A stretch of DNA of 64,000 nucleotides. Source: CAXBGS01 sp963975425. Its GTDB lineage: Bacteria; Planctomycetota; Planctomycetia; Pirellulales; Pirellulaceae. Position numbers and translations under genes: made by a program. Shown piece after piece: positions 6,481 to 16,320 of this stretch (position 1 is the stretch's first letter; each line of letters starts with the position of its first letter). The stretch is from contig CAXBGS010000016.1 in NCBI GenBank assembly GCA_963975425.1, positions 1-64,000 on the forward strand. The letters are read 5' to 3'. The notes beneath the pieces are model-generated. The model was not told the DNA's origin, ran no database searches, and saw nothing but the letters and a program-made list of their open reading frames with translations.

Positions 6481-7944
6481 CTACTGCTTCTTCTTTTTAC
6501 CGGCGGCCTTTCCCTTTTTGCCTTTCACTCGTCCTTTGTTTTGCCAAGCATCAACGGCTTGCTGCATGGTCATCCCGACGAACTTCTTTTGTCGCAGCAA
6601 GGCCCGCTCTTCGGTTTCTTTGCCTTGATCACCTTGTGACTGCATCCACTGGTCGAGTTGTTCTTTCAGTCTCGCTTGGACTTTTGCCAGTTTCGGGTCG
6701 CCGGCCAAATTGTTCATCTCTAGCGGATCGGTTTCGCAATCGTACAGCTCAAACTCCGGCCGATATAGATACTTGTCGACTAATTCCCTTGCGGTTTCGT
6801 CTCCCGATTCTGCTTTGTCAACCATCGACCGGAAGTATCCGGCCTGGGTACAAGCGTTCTGGAATTTGACTTCATGATTGAGATTCCAGATCAATCGATA
6901 GCGCCACCCGCGAACACTGCGGATGCCATACACGTCGCTGCCGTTGATGATGCCGCGCGTGGTCATTTCGCCGAAGGTATACGCTTTATGCTTGTCGGCT
7001 TTGCCCGTTAACACGTCGACGAAACTTTGACCGTCGAGCGATGAATCTGGCACGCCGCCGGCAGCCTCAACAAAAGTTGGCGTCACGTCGGTGTACTCGA
7101 CGAGCGCGTCGGTCGTTGAACCGGCGGCGACTTGACCCGGCCAGCGCACGATCATTGCCGACTGCAGCCCGTTGCCGTAGCAAGTCCATTTGGCAAACGG
7201 AAACGAGTTGCCCTGTTCAGAGACAACCATGACGAGCGTGTTGTCGCGGGCCTGCATCTTGTCAATCAATGCAAGGATTTGGCCGACCTGATCATCGTAG
7301 TACGTGATCTCGGCGAGGTAATGACTAAAGTCTTCTCGCATTTGCGGCGTGTCGACAATGTAGGGTGGTAATTTCACGTCGACCGGAGGGTAACGCGACG
7401 CATCGCCCTTATTCCACGGCGAGTGGGGTTCGTTGGAACATGCAAAGAGACAAAACGGAGTCTGCGAATCGATGGACTGCTGCATGAACGTTTCGATCGC
7501 GTCCATGTCGGGGTTATTGTTCTTACCGGAGTATTCAAACGGGAACACATCACCGGGGCCAATGTGCGTCTTGCCCGAAAGCGCAACGCGATAGCCAAGC
7601 GGTTTTAAGTAATGCACGATACTCTTCGTGCCGTCCTTGGCGAACGTGTGATTGGGATAGGCGCCGGATTTGACCGGGTACAAGCCGGTGTAAATGTTGT
7701 GCCGTGTCGGCGAGCACATCGGTGCCGACTGATGGCACTGCGAAAATTGCATGCCCTCGGTCGCCAAGCGGTCGATATTCGGGGTGTAAGCTTGACCACC
7801 GTAGCAACCGATGTCACGAAACGTGCAGTCGTCGGCGATGATGAACACGAGGTTGGGAGGAGCTGCGGCGCGGACGGTTTCGCAAACGGTAAAAGCGGTC
7901 AACAGAAGAGCTGCGAGCGAGGGCAGCAGGCGTGTAGTGGCCAT
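6481..7944 (-). CDS. Exported type I (formylglycine-dependent) sulfatase
   Basis: The product (487 residues from the ATG at 7944; a TTG two codons earlier also fits) hydrolyses sulfate esters, probably on sulfated polysaccharides outside the cytoplasm. A signal peptide spans about residues 1-27. Metal ligands appear early (FIIADDC), and the CSPTR motif near residue 77 is the C-x-P-x-R site whose Cys is converted to formylglycine. TGLYP follows as in the family signature. Further ligands lie around KTHIGP and the EQGNSFPFAKW stretch. The tail is lysine-rich. Sulfatases of this type are very numerous in marine planctomycetes; the exact substrate cannot be told. It stands alone, with repeat DNA downstream and a 250-bp spacer upstream. 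Confidence 0.93.
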   Translation of the reverse strand: MATTRLLPSLAALLLTAFTVCETVRAAAPPNLVFIIADDCTFRDIGCYGGQAYTPNIDRLATEGMQFSQCHQSAPMCSPTRHNIYTGLYPVKSGAYPNHTFAKDGTKSIVHYLKPLGYRVALSGKTHIGPGDVFPFEYSGKNNNPDMDAIETFMQQSIDSQTPFCLFACSNEPHSPWNKGDASRYPPVDVKLPPYIVDTPQMREDFSHYLAEITYYDDQVGQILALIDKMQARDNTLVMVVSEQGNSFPFAKWTCYGNGLQSAMIVRWPGQVAAGSTTDALVEYTDVTPTFVEAAGGVPDSSLDGQSFVDVLTGKADKHKAYTFGEMTTRGIINGSDVYGIRSVRGWRYRLIWNLNHEVKFQNACTQAGYFRSMVDKAESGDETARELVDKYLYRPEFELYDCETDPLEMNNLAGDPKLAKVQARLKEQLDQWMQSQGDQGKETEERALLRQKKFVGMTMQQAVDAWQNKGRVKGKKGKAAGKKKKQ

Positions 7945-8199
7945 TCGCAAAATTCCTGGTCGTCGCGGGACGAATGTGGGGCTGGGAGGGAAAGCTAACG
8001 ATCATCCGGCTTCTTACCGAATCACGGCATCTTACCGAATTACAGAGCTTGCATGTTGGTGGAATACGGATCGGTTCGCACCATCGGTCCTCGCCCCGCC
8101 GGAACGCGAAACCCTGGCGAGAGCCGCAGACATGGCGGCCGGAGGCCCCCAGTTTCCACTGGCGGAAATGATGCCGCCGCGGCAGTCGCAGCTGCCTTG

Positions 8200-8784
8200 C
8201 TATGCGTACTTGTCGGTCCACTCAGCAAGGCGGGCGATGAGCTGGTCGTCGGAAGCGACGGAGCCGGATTCTTGCTTGGAGCGGAAGTCGGTAACAAGTT
8301 CGTCGATCTGGTCTTCGATTTCTCGATTCGCTTCTTCGCTCATGCGGTCAAAGAACATCACGCCATTGAGATGGTCGTTTTCGTGCTGCAAAACCCGCGC
8401 GAGAAAATCGTCGACGTTTCGTTCGATTGGATTTCCGGACAAATCGAATGCGCTGAGCCGGATCGACTTTGGCCGCTTCACCTCGCCGTTGACACCTGGC
8501 AAACTGAGACACCCTTCGCGCATCGTCTCGGTGCCCTTGGGCAATTGCAGCTCGGGATTGATCAGCACCATCTCTTCGCCATCGCCACGAGCGCCACTGG
8601 GATTGACGACGAACATACGTATCGGCAAATCGACTTGGTTGGCGGCAAGGCCGACGCCTTCGTGTTGATACATCAAATCAAGCATCTGTGCCGCGAAATC
8701 GCGGAGTTGCTTGTCGACTCGACGAATGGGCTTGCTCTTGAACCGCAGCGTTGGATGCGGATACGGAATGATGCTGAGGTCCAT
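8200..8784 (-). CDS. def: Peptide deformylase
   Basis: The enzyme removes the formyl group from the N-terminal methionine of new proteins. All three family motifs are present: GVGLAANQ, EGCLSLPG (metal-binding Cys) and HENDHLNG (metal-binding His pair and catalytic Glu). I start it at the ATG at 8784 (194 residues, MDLSIIPYPHPTLR), since the family begins just there. The longer frame to 9051 would overlap the divergent mch gene and adds sequence with no family similarity. The C-terminal 40 residues form an acidic helix. The gene is transcribed divergently from mch. Confidence 0.95.
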   Translation of the reverse strand: MDLSIIPYPHPTLRFKSKPIRRVDKQLRDFAAQMLDLMYQHEGVGLAANQVDLPIRMFVVNPSGARGDGEEMVLINPELQLPKGTETMREGCLSLPGVNGEVKRPKSIRLSAFDLSGNPIERNVDDFLARVLQHENDHLNGVMFFDRMSEEANREIEDQIDELVTDFRSKQESGSVASDDQLIARLAEWTDKYA

Positions 8785-8906
8785 AGGAACGATGTGATTT
8801 GTGTTGGGCCGGTCGACGTCTTTGGCTAACCAAAATGACGGATTCATGTGTTTTTGGGCAGGGGCCATCTCTGGACAAGGAACGCTGGACGCGCCACGAT
8901 TGCCGC
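8785..8906. promoter_or_regulatory. Divergent def/mch spacer
   Basis: This 122-bp spacer separates two divergent start codons and should hold both promoters. I cannot pick out convincing -35/-10 boxes. Confidence 0.4.
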
Positions 8907-9854
8907 ATGTTGAACCAAAAAACAGCCGAAGCGTTCGATCGTTACTGCGATCGCCCCGACACTTATCGTATCCGCAATCGACGCCTCGCAGGTGCAAACA
9001 TCCTGGACGCGGGTGTTGAAACGACGGGGTCGATCGCGGCCGGAATTGCACTGGCCCGGCTCTGCATGGGCGAGCTGGCCAAGATCGAAATCGTGCCGGA
9101 CGGATCGCGGGAGATGCCGGTTGATAACGCCATCTTTGTCCGAACCGACGACCCGCTGATGTCCTGTCTGGGTAGCCAATATGCGGGATGGCCCGTGCAG
9201 ACGGAAGACTTTTTTGCGATGGGCAGCGGTCCGATGCGATTGCTGAGAGGCCGCGAACCGATGCTAGAAACGCTAAAGCTTCGTGAGCAGTCCGAAACGG
9301 CAGTCGGGGTACTCGAGTCGGATAAGTTGCCTAGCGAATCGGCGATCGAGGCGATTGCGAAGGACTGCGGCGTCGCGGCCGAAGGCATCCGGCTAGCGGT
9401 TGCACCGAGCACATCGATTGCCGGGACGGTTCAAGTCGTCGCGCGCAGCATCGAGACGTCATTGCACAAAATGCATGAGCTGAAGTTCGACGTGGGAACG
9501 GTCATCAGCGGAAGCGGTGTCGCCCCGCTGCCGCCGCCCGCCAAACCGGGCGACACGGTCGGAGGGATCGGACGCACCAACGATGCAATCTTGTATGGCG
9601 GCCGCGTGACGCTGTGGGTCGATTGTGAAGATGACGCGATCGGCGAAATCATTGAACAGGTTCCCAGCGGGTCATCGAGCGATCACGGACAACCGTTCGC
9701 AAAAACGTTTAAACAGTACGACTACGATTTTTACAAAGTTGACCCAATGCTGTTCAGCCCCGCGGTGATTACCGTTCACAACTTACGAAGCGGACGCACG
9801 CACCGGAGCGGAAGCATGGAATTCGACGTCCTGCGTCAATCGTTCTTGTCATGA
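8907..9854 (+). CDS. mch: Methenyltetrahydromethanopterin cyclohydrolase
   Basis: It catalyses the reversible hydrolysis of methenyl-H4MPT to formyl-H4MPT in the tetrahydromethanopterin-dependent C1 pathway, in the cytoplasm. The 315-residue product from the ATG at 8907 begins MLNQKTAEAFDRYC, as the family does; the upstream in-frame codons from 8799 look non-coding. Family-typical stretches are VETTGSIAAGI, VAPSTSIAGTVQVVARSIET and GRTNDAILYGG. Planctomycetes are among the bacteria known to carry H4MPT genes. Its stop codon overlaps the start of the next gene (ATGA at 9851), so the two are translationally coupled. The partner, a RimK-like ligase, is a typical companion of mch in C1 clusters. 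Confidence 0.93.
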   Translation: MLNQKTAEAFDRYCDRPDTYRIRNRRLAGANILDAGVETTGSIAAGIALARLCMGELAKIEIVPDGSREMPVDNAIFVRTDDPLMSCLGSQYAGWPVQTEDFFAMGSGPMRLLRGREPMLETLKLREQSETAVGVLESDKLPSESAIEAIAKDCGVAAEGIRLAVAPSTSIAGTVQVVARSIETSLHKMHELKFDVGTVISGSGVAPLPPPAKPGDTVGGIGRTNDAILYGGRVTLWVDCEDDAIGEIIEQVPSGSSSDHGQPFAKTFKQYDYDFYKVDPMLFSPAVITVHNLRSGRTHRSGSMEFDVLRQSFLS

Positions 9855-10792
9855 GCGGTCTAAGGTTCCTGGTTCTCGGCGGTGGAGATGGCTGGCACTG
9901 GAATCAGTTGCTCGACGCGGCAAAATCGAACGACTGCGAACTTGCCGTGGCCGAGTACGAGTCGTTGAGGTCGAGTATCGACGACCGGGGCAATTGTGAA
10001 ATTTATTGCAATGCGGGGCGTGCCGAGGATTTTGATGCGATCCTGACGCGCACCATGCCGGCGGGATCCTTGGAGCAAATCACGTTTCGGTTGGCGACCC
10101 TGCATCACTTGACCAAGCAGATGCCGATCGTCAACTCGCCGCGCGGGCTGGAAGTCGCGATCGATAAATTCGCGACCGTCGAACAGGTCAGACGCTTGGG
10201 TTATCCGGTGCCGCCGACCATCGTCGTACAGTCACGAAGTGAAGCAATGCGTGCGTTTGACGAACTTGGTGGCGACTGTATCGTCAAACCCATCTTTGGC
10301 GGCGAAGGACGCGGGGTCAGCCGCATTCGAGATCGGGAACTCGCTTGGTACGCTTTTTCGACGTTGGAGCAATTGAACCGAGTGCTGTATGTGCAGCAAT
10401 TCATCGGACCAGGCGGATCGGATACGCGAATGCTGGTGATCGGCGACGAAGTGATCGGAGTGCGGCGAGAGAACGCAAACGGTTTTCGCACGAACCATTC
10501 CGACGGAGCGCGGCCCACCGCGGTACAGCTTACCGAGGAGCAAATAACGATGGCGCGACGCATCACAACGTCCATCGGATTGCTGTTCGCGTCGGTGGAC
10601 GTGATCGATTCTGACGACGGAACAGGACGAGTGCTTGAAGTCAATGCGGTCCCTGGATGGCGGAGTGCACAGTCGGTCGTGCAAGACTCGATTGCCGACA
10701 AGGTCATTGGAACACTGATCGATCAAGCCACCGACTGGGCTGGGCGATCGACGAACGAGACTGATTTGCCACTGACCGGAGACTTGTCATGA
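9851..10792 (+). CDS. RimK-like ATP-grasp ligase associated with H4MPT metabolism
   Basis: This is a 313-residue ATP-grasp enzyme. The fold is shown by CIVKPIFGGEGRGVSRI (ATP-binding lysine and glycine-rich loop), YVQQFIGPGGSDTRMLVIGD (RimK-type signature) and VLEVNAVPGWRS (metal-binding Glu/Asn). The family joins an amino acid, usually glutamate, to a carboxylate. Linked to mch it may act on the side chain of the pterin cofactor, as proposed for similar genes of methylotroph C1 clusters; that role is an inference. It overlaps mch by four bases upstream and the OleC-like gene by four bases downstream, so all three genes form one tightly coupled operon. Confidence 0.85.
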   Translation: MSGLRFLVLGGGDGWHWNQLLDAAKSNDCELAVAEYESLRSSIDDRGNCEIYCNAGRAEDFDAILTRTMPAGSLEQITFRLATLHHLTKQMPIVNSPRGLEVAIDKFATVEQVRRLGYPVPPTIVVQSRSEAMRAFDELGGDCIVKPIFGGEGRGVSRIRDRELAWYAFSTLEQLNRVLYVQQFIGPGGSDTRMLVIGDEVIGVRRENANGFRTNHSDGARPTAVQLTEEQITMARRITTSIGLLFASVDVIDSDDGTGRVLEVNAVPGWRSAQSVVQDSIADKVIGTLIDQATDWAGRSTNETDLPLTGDLS

Positions 10793-12477
10793 CAAACGTG
10801 CCGCCCGACGGAAATGTCGCCGCCAGATTGCGAATCGTGACGGCGATTGCGCCCGGAGCGATTGCGATCGCGGAGCCCGACGGGCCGCCGCAACCCGACG
10901 GCGGTCGGAGCTATGCGCTGACCACGTTCGGAAGCTTGGACAGTCGCAGCGAGTCGATCGCGCGTGGGTTGATTGATTGGGGTGTGAAACCGGGAATGCG
11001 GATCGCGATGCTGGTGCCCTTTGGCGCGCCGTTTATCGAGATCGTGTTCTCGCTGTTAAAAGCCGGCGTCGTCGCCATCTTGATTGACCCGGGCATGGGC
11101 CGAAAGCATCTGATCCGATGCCTGGAAGCATCACGACCGGACGGATTCATGGGCATTCCGCGTGCGCAGGCGATCCGGACGGTCCTAAGAGGCCGTTTCC
11201 CCGACGCGACCTGGAACGTTACGGTTGGCCGACGCTGGTTCTGGGGCGGCAAGACGCTTGAACAAATCGCCAGTCGCGGCCAGAGCCTTGATTCCTCGAT
11301 CCTGCCGACCGTTACGCGCGACGATCCGGCAGCGATCATCTTTACAACCGGCAGCACAGGACCGCCCAAGGGTGTGCTGTACACGCATGGAACCTTTCAC
11401 GCACAGATCGATCGTATCCGTGAGCGGTATGACATCCATCGCGGCTCGCGCGACTTGGCTTGTTTTCCGTTGTTCGGATTGTTTGATGCTGTCATGGGCG
11501 TGACGACCGTGATTCCCGACATGGATCCGACGCGCCCCGCCGAGGTCAATCCCGAGCGATTGATTGAGGCAGCGGCACAGTGGGAAGTCGACCAAGCGTT
11601 CGGATCACCGGCACTTTGGAACACCGTGACCGGCTGGTGCGAAAAACATCGGCCGGGCGAGCGACCGTTTCCGACGCTGAAACGAGTCTTGTCGGCGGGT
11701 GCGCCGGTGCCGGCATTGACGCTGGAAAAATTGCGAGGCTTGGTCGATCCGGACGCGAACATCGTCACGCCCTACGGCGCGACTGAGGCCTTGCCAATCG
11801 CGTCGATCGAATCGCGCGAAGTCATCGCAGAGACAGGACCCGCGGCGGGGAAGGGCAAAGGCGTTTGTGTGGGCTCTCGTTTCGAAGGGGTCCGGTGGCG
11901 CGTGATCGAGATCGACGATGGCCCGATCGACGACATTTCACAGACGACCGAGTTGCCGAAAGGCAAAATCGGCGAACTGATGGTTTCTGGACCGATGGTG
12001 ACGACTCAGTACGTTGTCCGAGATGACCAAAACGCGATGCACAAGGTGCACGACGGCGAGCGGATTTGGCACCGAATGGGCGACGTCGGATACCTGGACG
12101 AACGAGATCGTTTTTGGTTTTGCGGCCGCAAAGCGCATCGAGTCACGCAGGGCAAGCGAACATGGTTTACCGTTCCTTGCGAAGCGGTCTTCAATAATCA
12201 TCCGGCGGTTTATCGATCGGCCCTTGTGCCCAAAGGCCCCAAGGGTCAGCAGACGCCCGTGATGATGATCGAACCGTACAACGAGCAAAGGCCGGCGACG
12301 GAGTCAGAGCGAAACGGTCTGGTGCAGGAACTTGCCGATTTGGCAAGGCGAAACCCGCTGACCATGCGAATCGAAGAAATCATCGTCCGAGAACAGCCGC
12401 TGCCGGTCGACATCCGACACAACAGCAAGATCTTTCGCGAACAGCTGGCCGCGGAACTCGAGGGCCGACGGCAGTGA
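10789..12477 (+). CDS. OleC-like AMP-dependent ligase (fatty acyl adenylation type)
   Basis: The 562-residue protein belongs to the acyl-adenylate superfamily. It shows the phosphate loop TTGSTGPPKGVLYTH (about 186-200), the A5 motif YGATEALP, the A7-A8 region MGDVGYLDERDRFWFCGRKAHR and the C-terminal catalytic lysine in HNSKIF. Stretches such as VIPDMDPTRPAEVNP, AFGSPALW and VLSAGAPVPALTLEKL are typical of OleC, the beta-lactone synthetase of the bacterial long-chain olefin pathway. OleA, OleB and OleD partners are not in the neighbourhood; instead the gene is coupled by an ATGA overlap to a RimK-like ligase behind mch. Its substrate is therefore open: beta-hydroxy acids by family, something connected with the pterin pathway by context. 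Confidence 0.85.
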   Translation: MTNVPPDGNVAARLRIVTAIAPGAIAIAEPDGPPQPDGGRSYALTTFGSLDSRSESIARGLIDWGVKPGMRIAMLVPFGAPFIEIVFSLLKAGVVAILIDPGMGRKHLIRCLEASRPDGFMGIPRAQAIRTVLRGRFPDATWNVTVGRRWFWGGKTLEQIASRGQSLDSSILPTVTRDDPAAIIFTTGSTGPPKGVLYTHGTFHAQIDRIRERYDIHRGSRDLACFPLFGLFDAVMGVTTVIPDMDPTRPAEVNPERLIEAAAQWEVDQAFGSPALWNTVTGWCEKHRPGERPFPTLKRVLSAGAPVPALTLEKLRGLVDPDANIVTPYGATEALPIASIESREVIAETGPAAGKGKGVCVGSRFEGVRWRVIEIDDGPIDDISQTTELPKGKIGELMVSGPMVTTQYVVRDDQNAMHKVHDGERIWHRMGDVGYLDERDRFWFCGRKAHRVTQGKRTWFTVPCEAVFNNHPAVYRSALVPKGPKGQQTPVMMIEPYNEQRPATESERNGLVQELADLARRNPLTMRIEEIIVREQPLPVDIRHNSKIFREQLAAELEGRRQ

Positions 12478-12615
12478 ATCCAGCAGCGACCGCCAGGGAC
12501 AGCCGCCAGGGACCGCCGTTTGGCTTCGAACTGCACAGGTAGTCCAACTGCCTAGCTGAGCGATACTGCCACAGCCCAGCCGCGTTAGGCGGCGGGGCTC
12601 GGTGCATCACGATGG
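12478..12615. other. Short convergent spacer
   Basis: It lies between convergent genes and carries a doubled CCGCCAGGGAC stretch near 12490-12512. No terminator with a T-run is evident. Confidence 0.4.
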
Positions 12616-13878
12616 CTATGCCGTGGGATGCTTGTACTCACCGGGGATCGGTACGGGAGCGGCGTGACCTTCGGTTGACGTGTAGGACTTGGGCCGCAAG
12701 TCCTGATTACCGTTAGCGACTTCGTCGTACGTCAGGGTGCCGCCGGTGTAACAGACCTCGCGTCCCAGGATGGCCATCATCGTGCTCTTGCACATGTAGT
12801 CACCGTTGTTGATCCGAGCTCGTTCGCCGCGGAGAGCCTTAAAGAACTCGTTCTGTTCGGCTTGGTGCATCTGCACCTCATCGCCCTTGAATTTCCAAGG
12901 CGTGGAACCTTCGATTTCGTGAGCACACAACTTGGCTGATCCCGCACTGCCGAACACGAAGTCTTCGACTTGGCGAAAACAACCGGCGATTTGCCGCGTA
13001 TTGGCGTAGGTTCTGGTCCCATCGGCCCATTCGTAGATGACCGCGAAGTGATCGTAGATATTGCCTTGAGTCAGGTCGCTGCGGTTTTGCCGTCCGCCGA
13101 GACCGTAGGCTCGAACCGGGGGTTCGTCGCCGCGCAGCCACATCGCTTTGTCCAGACTGTGAATGAACTGTTCGACGTAGTGGTCACCCGACAACCAGTT
13201 GTAATAGTACCAGTTGCGGCACTCGTACTGCATTTGCGTGTCACCTTCCCGGCGAGGACGGATCCAGACCGGACTGGTCAAGTAATCCGCTTGCGTCGAA
13301 ACGATGTTACCAATTTGGCCATCTTGGATGCGGCTAATCGTTTCCTTCATGCCTTTGTCGTATCGCCAGCACAATCCGCTGACCACGTTCAGACCTTTCT
13401 CGTCGGCTTTCTTGCACGCCGCTTCCACGCGCCGCACCCCGACTGCGTCGACGGCGACTGGTTTTTCACAGAAGATTTCTTTGCCGCCGTCAACGGCCGC
13501 TTCGATATGATCGGGGCGGTAATGGGGCGGTGACGCCAGCAGCACAACATCGACATCCGATGCAACCATCTGTTTGTATGCGTCGAACCCCTCGTAACAA
13601 GTATCGTCGGTGACTTTGAATTGTGCGGGGTAACGCTTTTCGAGCGAAGTTCGGCAGCTATCCATCGCTTCGCCAAACAAGTCAGCCAGAGCGACGATTT
13701 GAACATTGGGATCGGCCTTCATCGCGTTGACCGCTGCACCGGTCCCACGTCCACCACATCCGATCAAACCAACGCGAATCGGTGAATCGGATGCGGCATG
13801 AACCATCGGCATTCCCGCCGCAACGACACCGGTCGCAACCGTAGCACTTTGCAAGAACTTTCGCCTTGAGTGCTGCAT
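12616..13878 (-). CDS. Tat-exported Gfo/Idh/MocA-family oxidoreductase
   Basis: The product is an NAD(P)-dependent dehydrogenase-like protein with Rossmann motif GLIGCGGRGTG and the family EKPVAVD motif (ICEKP-type; the lysine is catalytic in active members). Its substrate is unknown, and sugars or inositols are usual. From the ATG at 13878 it has 420 residues and begins MQHSRRKFLQSATVATG, a twin-arginine signal, so it is exported folded. An upstream GTG (14004) would add 42 low-complexity residues before the signal and has no ribosome-binding site, so I prefer the shorter form. Many paralogues of this exported type occur in planctomycetes. The gene is not in an obvious operon. Confidence 0.9.
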   Translation of the reverse strand: MQHSRRKFLQSATVATGVVAAGMPMVHAASDSPIRVGLIGCGGRGTGAAVNAMKADPNVQIVALADLFGEAMDSCRTSLEKRYPAQFKVTDDTCYEGFDAYKQMVASDVDVVLLASPPHYRPDHIEAAVDGGKEIFCEKPVAVDAVGVRRVEAACKKADEKGLNVVSGLCWRYDKGMKETISRIQDGQIGNIVSTQADYLTSPVWIRPRREGDTQMQYECRNWYYYNWLSGDHYVEQFIHSLDKAMWLRGDEPPVRAYGLGGRQNRSDLTQGNIYDHFAVIYEWADGTRTYANTRQIAGCFRQVEDFVFGSAGSAKLCAHEIEGSTPWKFKGDEVQMHQAEQNEFFKALRGERARINNGDYMCKSTMMAILGREVCYTGGTLTYDEVANGNQDLRPKSYTSTEGHAAPVPIPGEYKHPTA

Positions 13879-14622
13879 CCCCGCTTGAGACTGCAGCACC
13901 GCGCGTCGGGCGGTGGTGGCGGAAGCTTGTTTCGTCGACGCGGCTACGTTATCGCTCAAGCTTGGCTTGGTCTGGTTGGTCTGGTTCACGTTCTTTTCGG
14001 TCACAGCGGTTGTCCGGGTTTTGGAAGGAAAGTCTTTTTGGAAGGAAAGTCATGGTAGGGGTCGCAAGAAGCGAGTCCGTCAAAAGCTTTTTCAGCATAC
14101 AACTCGGCGACTTGGGAAAACCGTTTAGCGATCGGTCACCGGCAGCCGTCTCGTGCTGCTGGGCCTGGCCGGTCGCTGAACGTTCCTTCGGCACCACGTC
14201 AAATTAAACCAATCGAATTCGAACGCATCTGATTCGAACAGGTGGAAACTAAAATTGCTTTCGACCAACGGATTGCCTTGAAGTCAGTGCGGCATCACAC
14301 CAAACGTTGACACCAAGGTTCCGCGACATCGGTCAAGCGGCTCGATCAAAGTGGAGTTCCCATTGTAACGCAAAAATACCGTGACCGCCGAACCTTTGCG
14401 CCAGCGCCATATCGGCGCAGGTCTAGCTTTTCCAACAGGCGTGACCTGGGTTTTCAAGCGGGCGTGGCCTGGGTTTTCCGACGGGCGTGGCCTGGGTGAG
14501 TGAGACGCTCATTCGGGGGCTTCACCGCTGACGGTCTGGGATGATGCCCATTCGACTCGGGTGTTGCCTATGCGAATAGCCAAAGGGCTAAGTCGCGTCA
14601 TCCTGAGGATTGATTTCGGGTC
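13879..14622. other. Non-coding spacer with a 23-bp tandem repeat
   Basis: About 740 bases without a supported gene lie between gntP and the Gfo/Idh/MocA gene. Near its middle, 14436-14500 holds three copies, 23 bases apart, of a unit reading CGGGCGTGGCCTGGGTTTTC. The remainder should carry the promoter of the Gfo/Idh/MocA gene. Confidence 0.5.
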
Positions 14623-16137
14623 TTAGTTGCCCGGCAAAACCCAGGCACAGACCATCGTGATGGCCAAAGCGGCAAGGCCCATCACCGTTGTCAAAACCGA
14701 CATCGTCTTTAGCCCTTCGGCTTCCGTCATGCCGCTCATTTTGGTGATGATCCAAAACCCGCTGTCGGTCATCCACGAGACGGGTTTACTGCCGGCGCCG
14801 ATGGCGACCGCCAGATAGACCGGATGAAACGCAAGCGAGTCGAGTTGCGCGAACCCCTGTAACACTCCGGCCGCGGTGATCATCGCAACCGTGGCGGACC
14901 CTTGCAGCGTGCGAATCGATGCGGTCACGGCAAAGGCGACCGGCAACAACATCAATCCGGGGACTCCGCTGGCCAGATCGGCAACCGCCTCGGCGATCCC
15001 GGCCTGTCGCAACATCGAACCGAATGCGCCGCCGGCACACGTGATCAAAATAATGCCGCCGGCTGCGGCCAACGAACGGCTAACGACCGTGCTCCGCCGC
15101 GTCGCCGGACAGTACCGAACCAGAGTCAACGCGAATACGGTTCCCACCGCGATCGCAATATTCTTGTCACCCAAGATGCTTGCGAACCGAGTCCAAGCCG
15201 ATTCGAAAACAGTTCCCGAGTCGACCAGATAGGCCGCAATGGAACCGAGAGAGATCAACACAACGGGAATCAGGATCGGTAACAGCGATTCGGTCAAACT
15301 GGGGTTCGCCGCATCACTGGAACGGCCGGCATTACTGGAAAGGCCGGAATTCGATTCGTCGGCGTCCAGCTGAAATGCTTTGACGCCGTCGTCACGCCCC
15401 TCGCTTGGCGCGCTGCCATGATCGATTTCGCCGTCGCGCAGCGGCACGGTGACGAAACGATTGATCACCCGAGCGGCCAGCAACGAACAGAAACTGCTGC
15501 ACGCACCGATGAATAATCCCGCCATCAGCATGGTTCCGATGTTGACGCCCAGCGCTTCGGCGACGAATAGCGGTCCGGGTGTTGGCGGAACCAATGAGTG
15601 AGCGATTGCGCCACCGGCGACGATCGCCAAGATGTACAAGACGTAATCTTTGCCCAGCTTTTCGCGCAGCGAACGGGCCAGCGGCACCATCAGGTAAAAG
15701 ACCGTATCAAAGAACACCGGGATCGCGATCACGAAAGAACTGGCCGCCATCGCTTCGGCCGCGAACCGGGTGCCGGTGATTTTTAGCATGCGGTCGACAA
15801 TGGTCGACGCGGCCCGTGATTCCAGCAAACACTGCCCAATGACACTCGCCAAAGCAATCAGGATACCTATCTTGCCAGCCATCTCGCCAAAAGCGGCGGT
15901 GAGACGACTTGCCGCACCAGAGTCTGCGAACTTGTCAACGTATTGATGCGCGGCCTCGCCGGACAGCTTTAACTTTGCGGCTTCCTGCTGAGCGTGGCGA
16001 CGCAGTTCGGTGTCGCCTGCGAGCGATGCAACCAGCATTCCCGCCAGCAATAGCGTCAGAAACGCATGGAGCCGAAAGATAAGGATCGATCCCAATACGA
16101 TCGCGAAGGACAGGCAGACGATCCACCAGATACCCAT
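14623..16137 (-). CDS. GntP-family permease (gluconate/organic acid:H+ symporter)
   Basis: This is a 504-residue inner-membrane transporter with about 12 hydrophobic segments. Family-typical stretches include IAIPVFFDTVFYLMVPLARS, the loop GGAIAHSLVPPTPGPLFVAE and SVTASIRTLQGSATVAMITA-like sequence in the second half. Known members import gluconate, idonate, serine or related hydroxy acids; the substrate cannot be told. Two short insertions stand out: a hydrophilic stretch near residues 45-70 and an acidic loop of about 40 residues in the middle (DHGSAPSEGRDDG and following). It stands alone on the minus strand, divergent from sdhC across 180 bases. Confidence 0.9.
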   Translation of the reverse strand: MGIWWIVCLSFAIVLGSILIFRLHAFLTLLLAGMLVASLAGDTELRRHAQQEAAKLKLSGEAAHQYVDKFADSGAASRLTAAFGEMAGKIGILIALASVIGQCLLESRAASTIVDRMLKITGTRFAAEAMAASSFVIAIPVFFDTVFYLMVPLARSLREKLGKDYVLYILAIVAGGAIAHSLVPPTPGPLFVAEALGVNIGTMLMAGLFIGACSSFCSLLAARVINRFVTVPLRDGEIDHGSAPSEGRDDGVKAFQLDADESNSGLSSNAGRSSDAANPSLTESLLPILIPVVLISLGSIAAYLVDSGTVFESAWTRFASILGDKNIAIAVGTVFALTLVRYCPATRRSTVVSRSLAAAGGIILITCAGGAFGSMLRQAGIAEAVADLASGVPGLMLLPVAFAVTASIRTLQGSATVAMITAAGVLQGFAQLDSLAFHPVYLAVAIGAGSKPVSWMTDSGFWIITKMSGMTEAEGLKTMSVLTTVMGLAALAITMVCAWVLPGN

Positions 16138-16320
16138 GTTGATTCCTACCGTATCCTGCGGTTATTTGCCCCGAGTCAGCTGTCCGACATTTAGCCGTCC
16201 TAGTCGCTCCGCTTGGCGATCCTTACATTAACGCAATCAGAACGTTAGCGGAAACGGAGCCCCGCGGGGGAATCTTCGTCCGCATCGATCGTCCCACCGG
16301 CCAATCCGCAGATCACCAGC

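Noticed and set aside
7811..8829. Long plus-strand frames (285 and 258 codons) across the deformylase gene
   Set aside because: They are shadows of def on the opposite strand, which has all three catalytic motifs.
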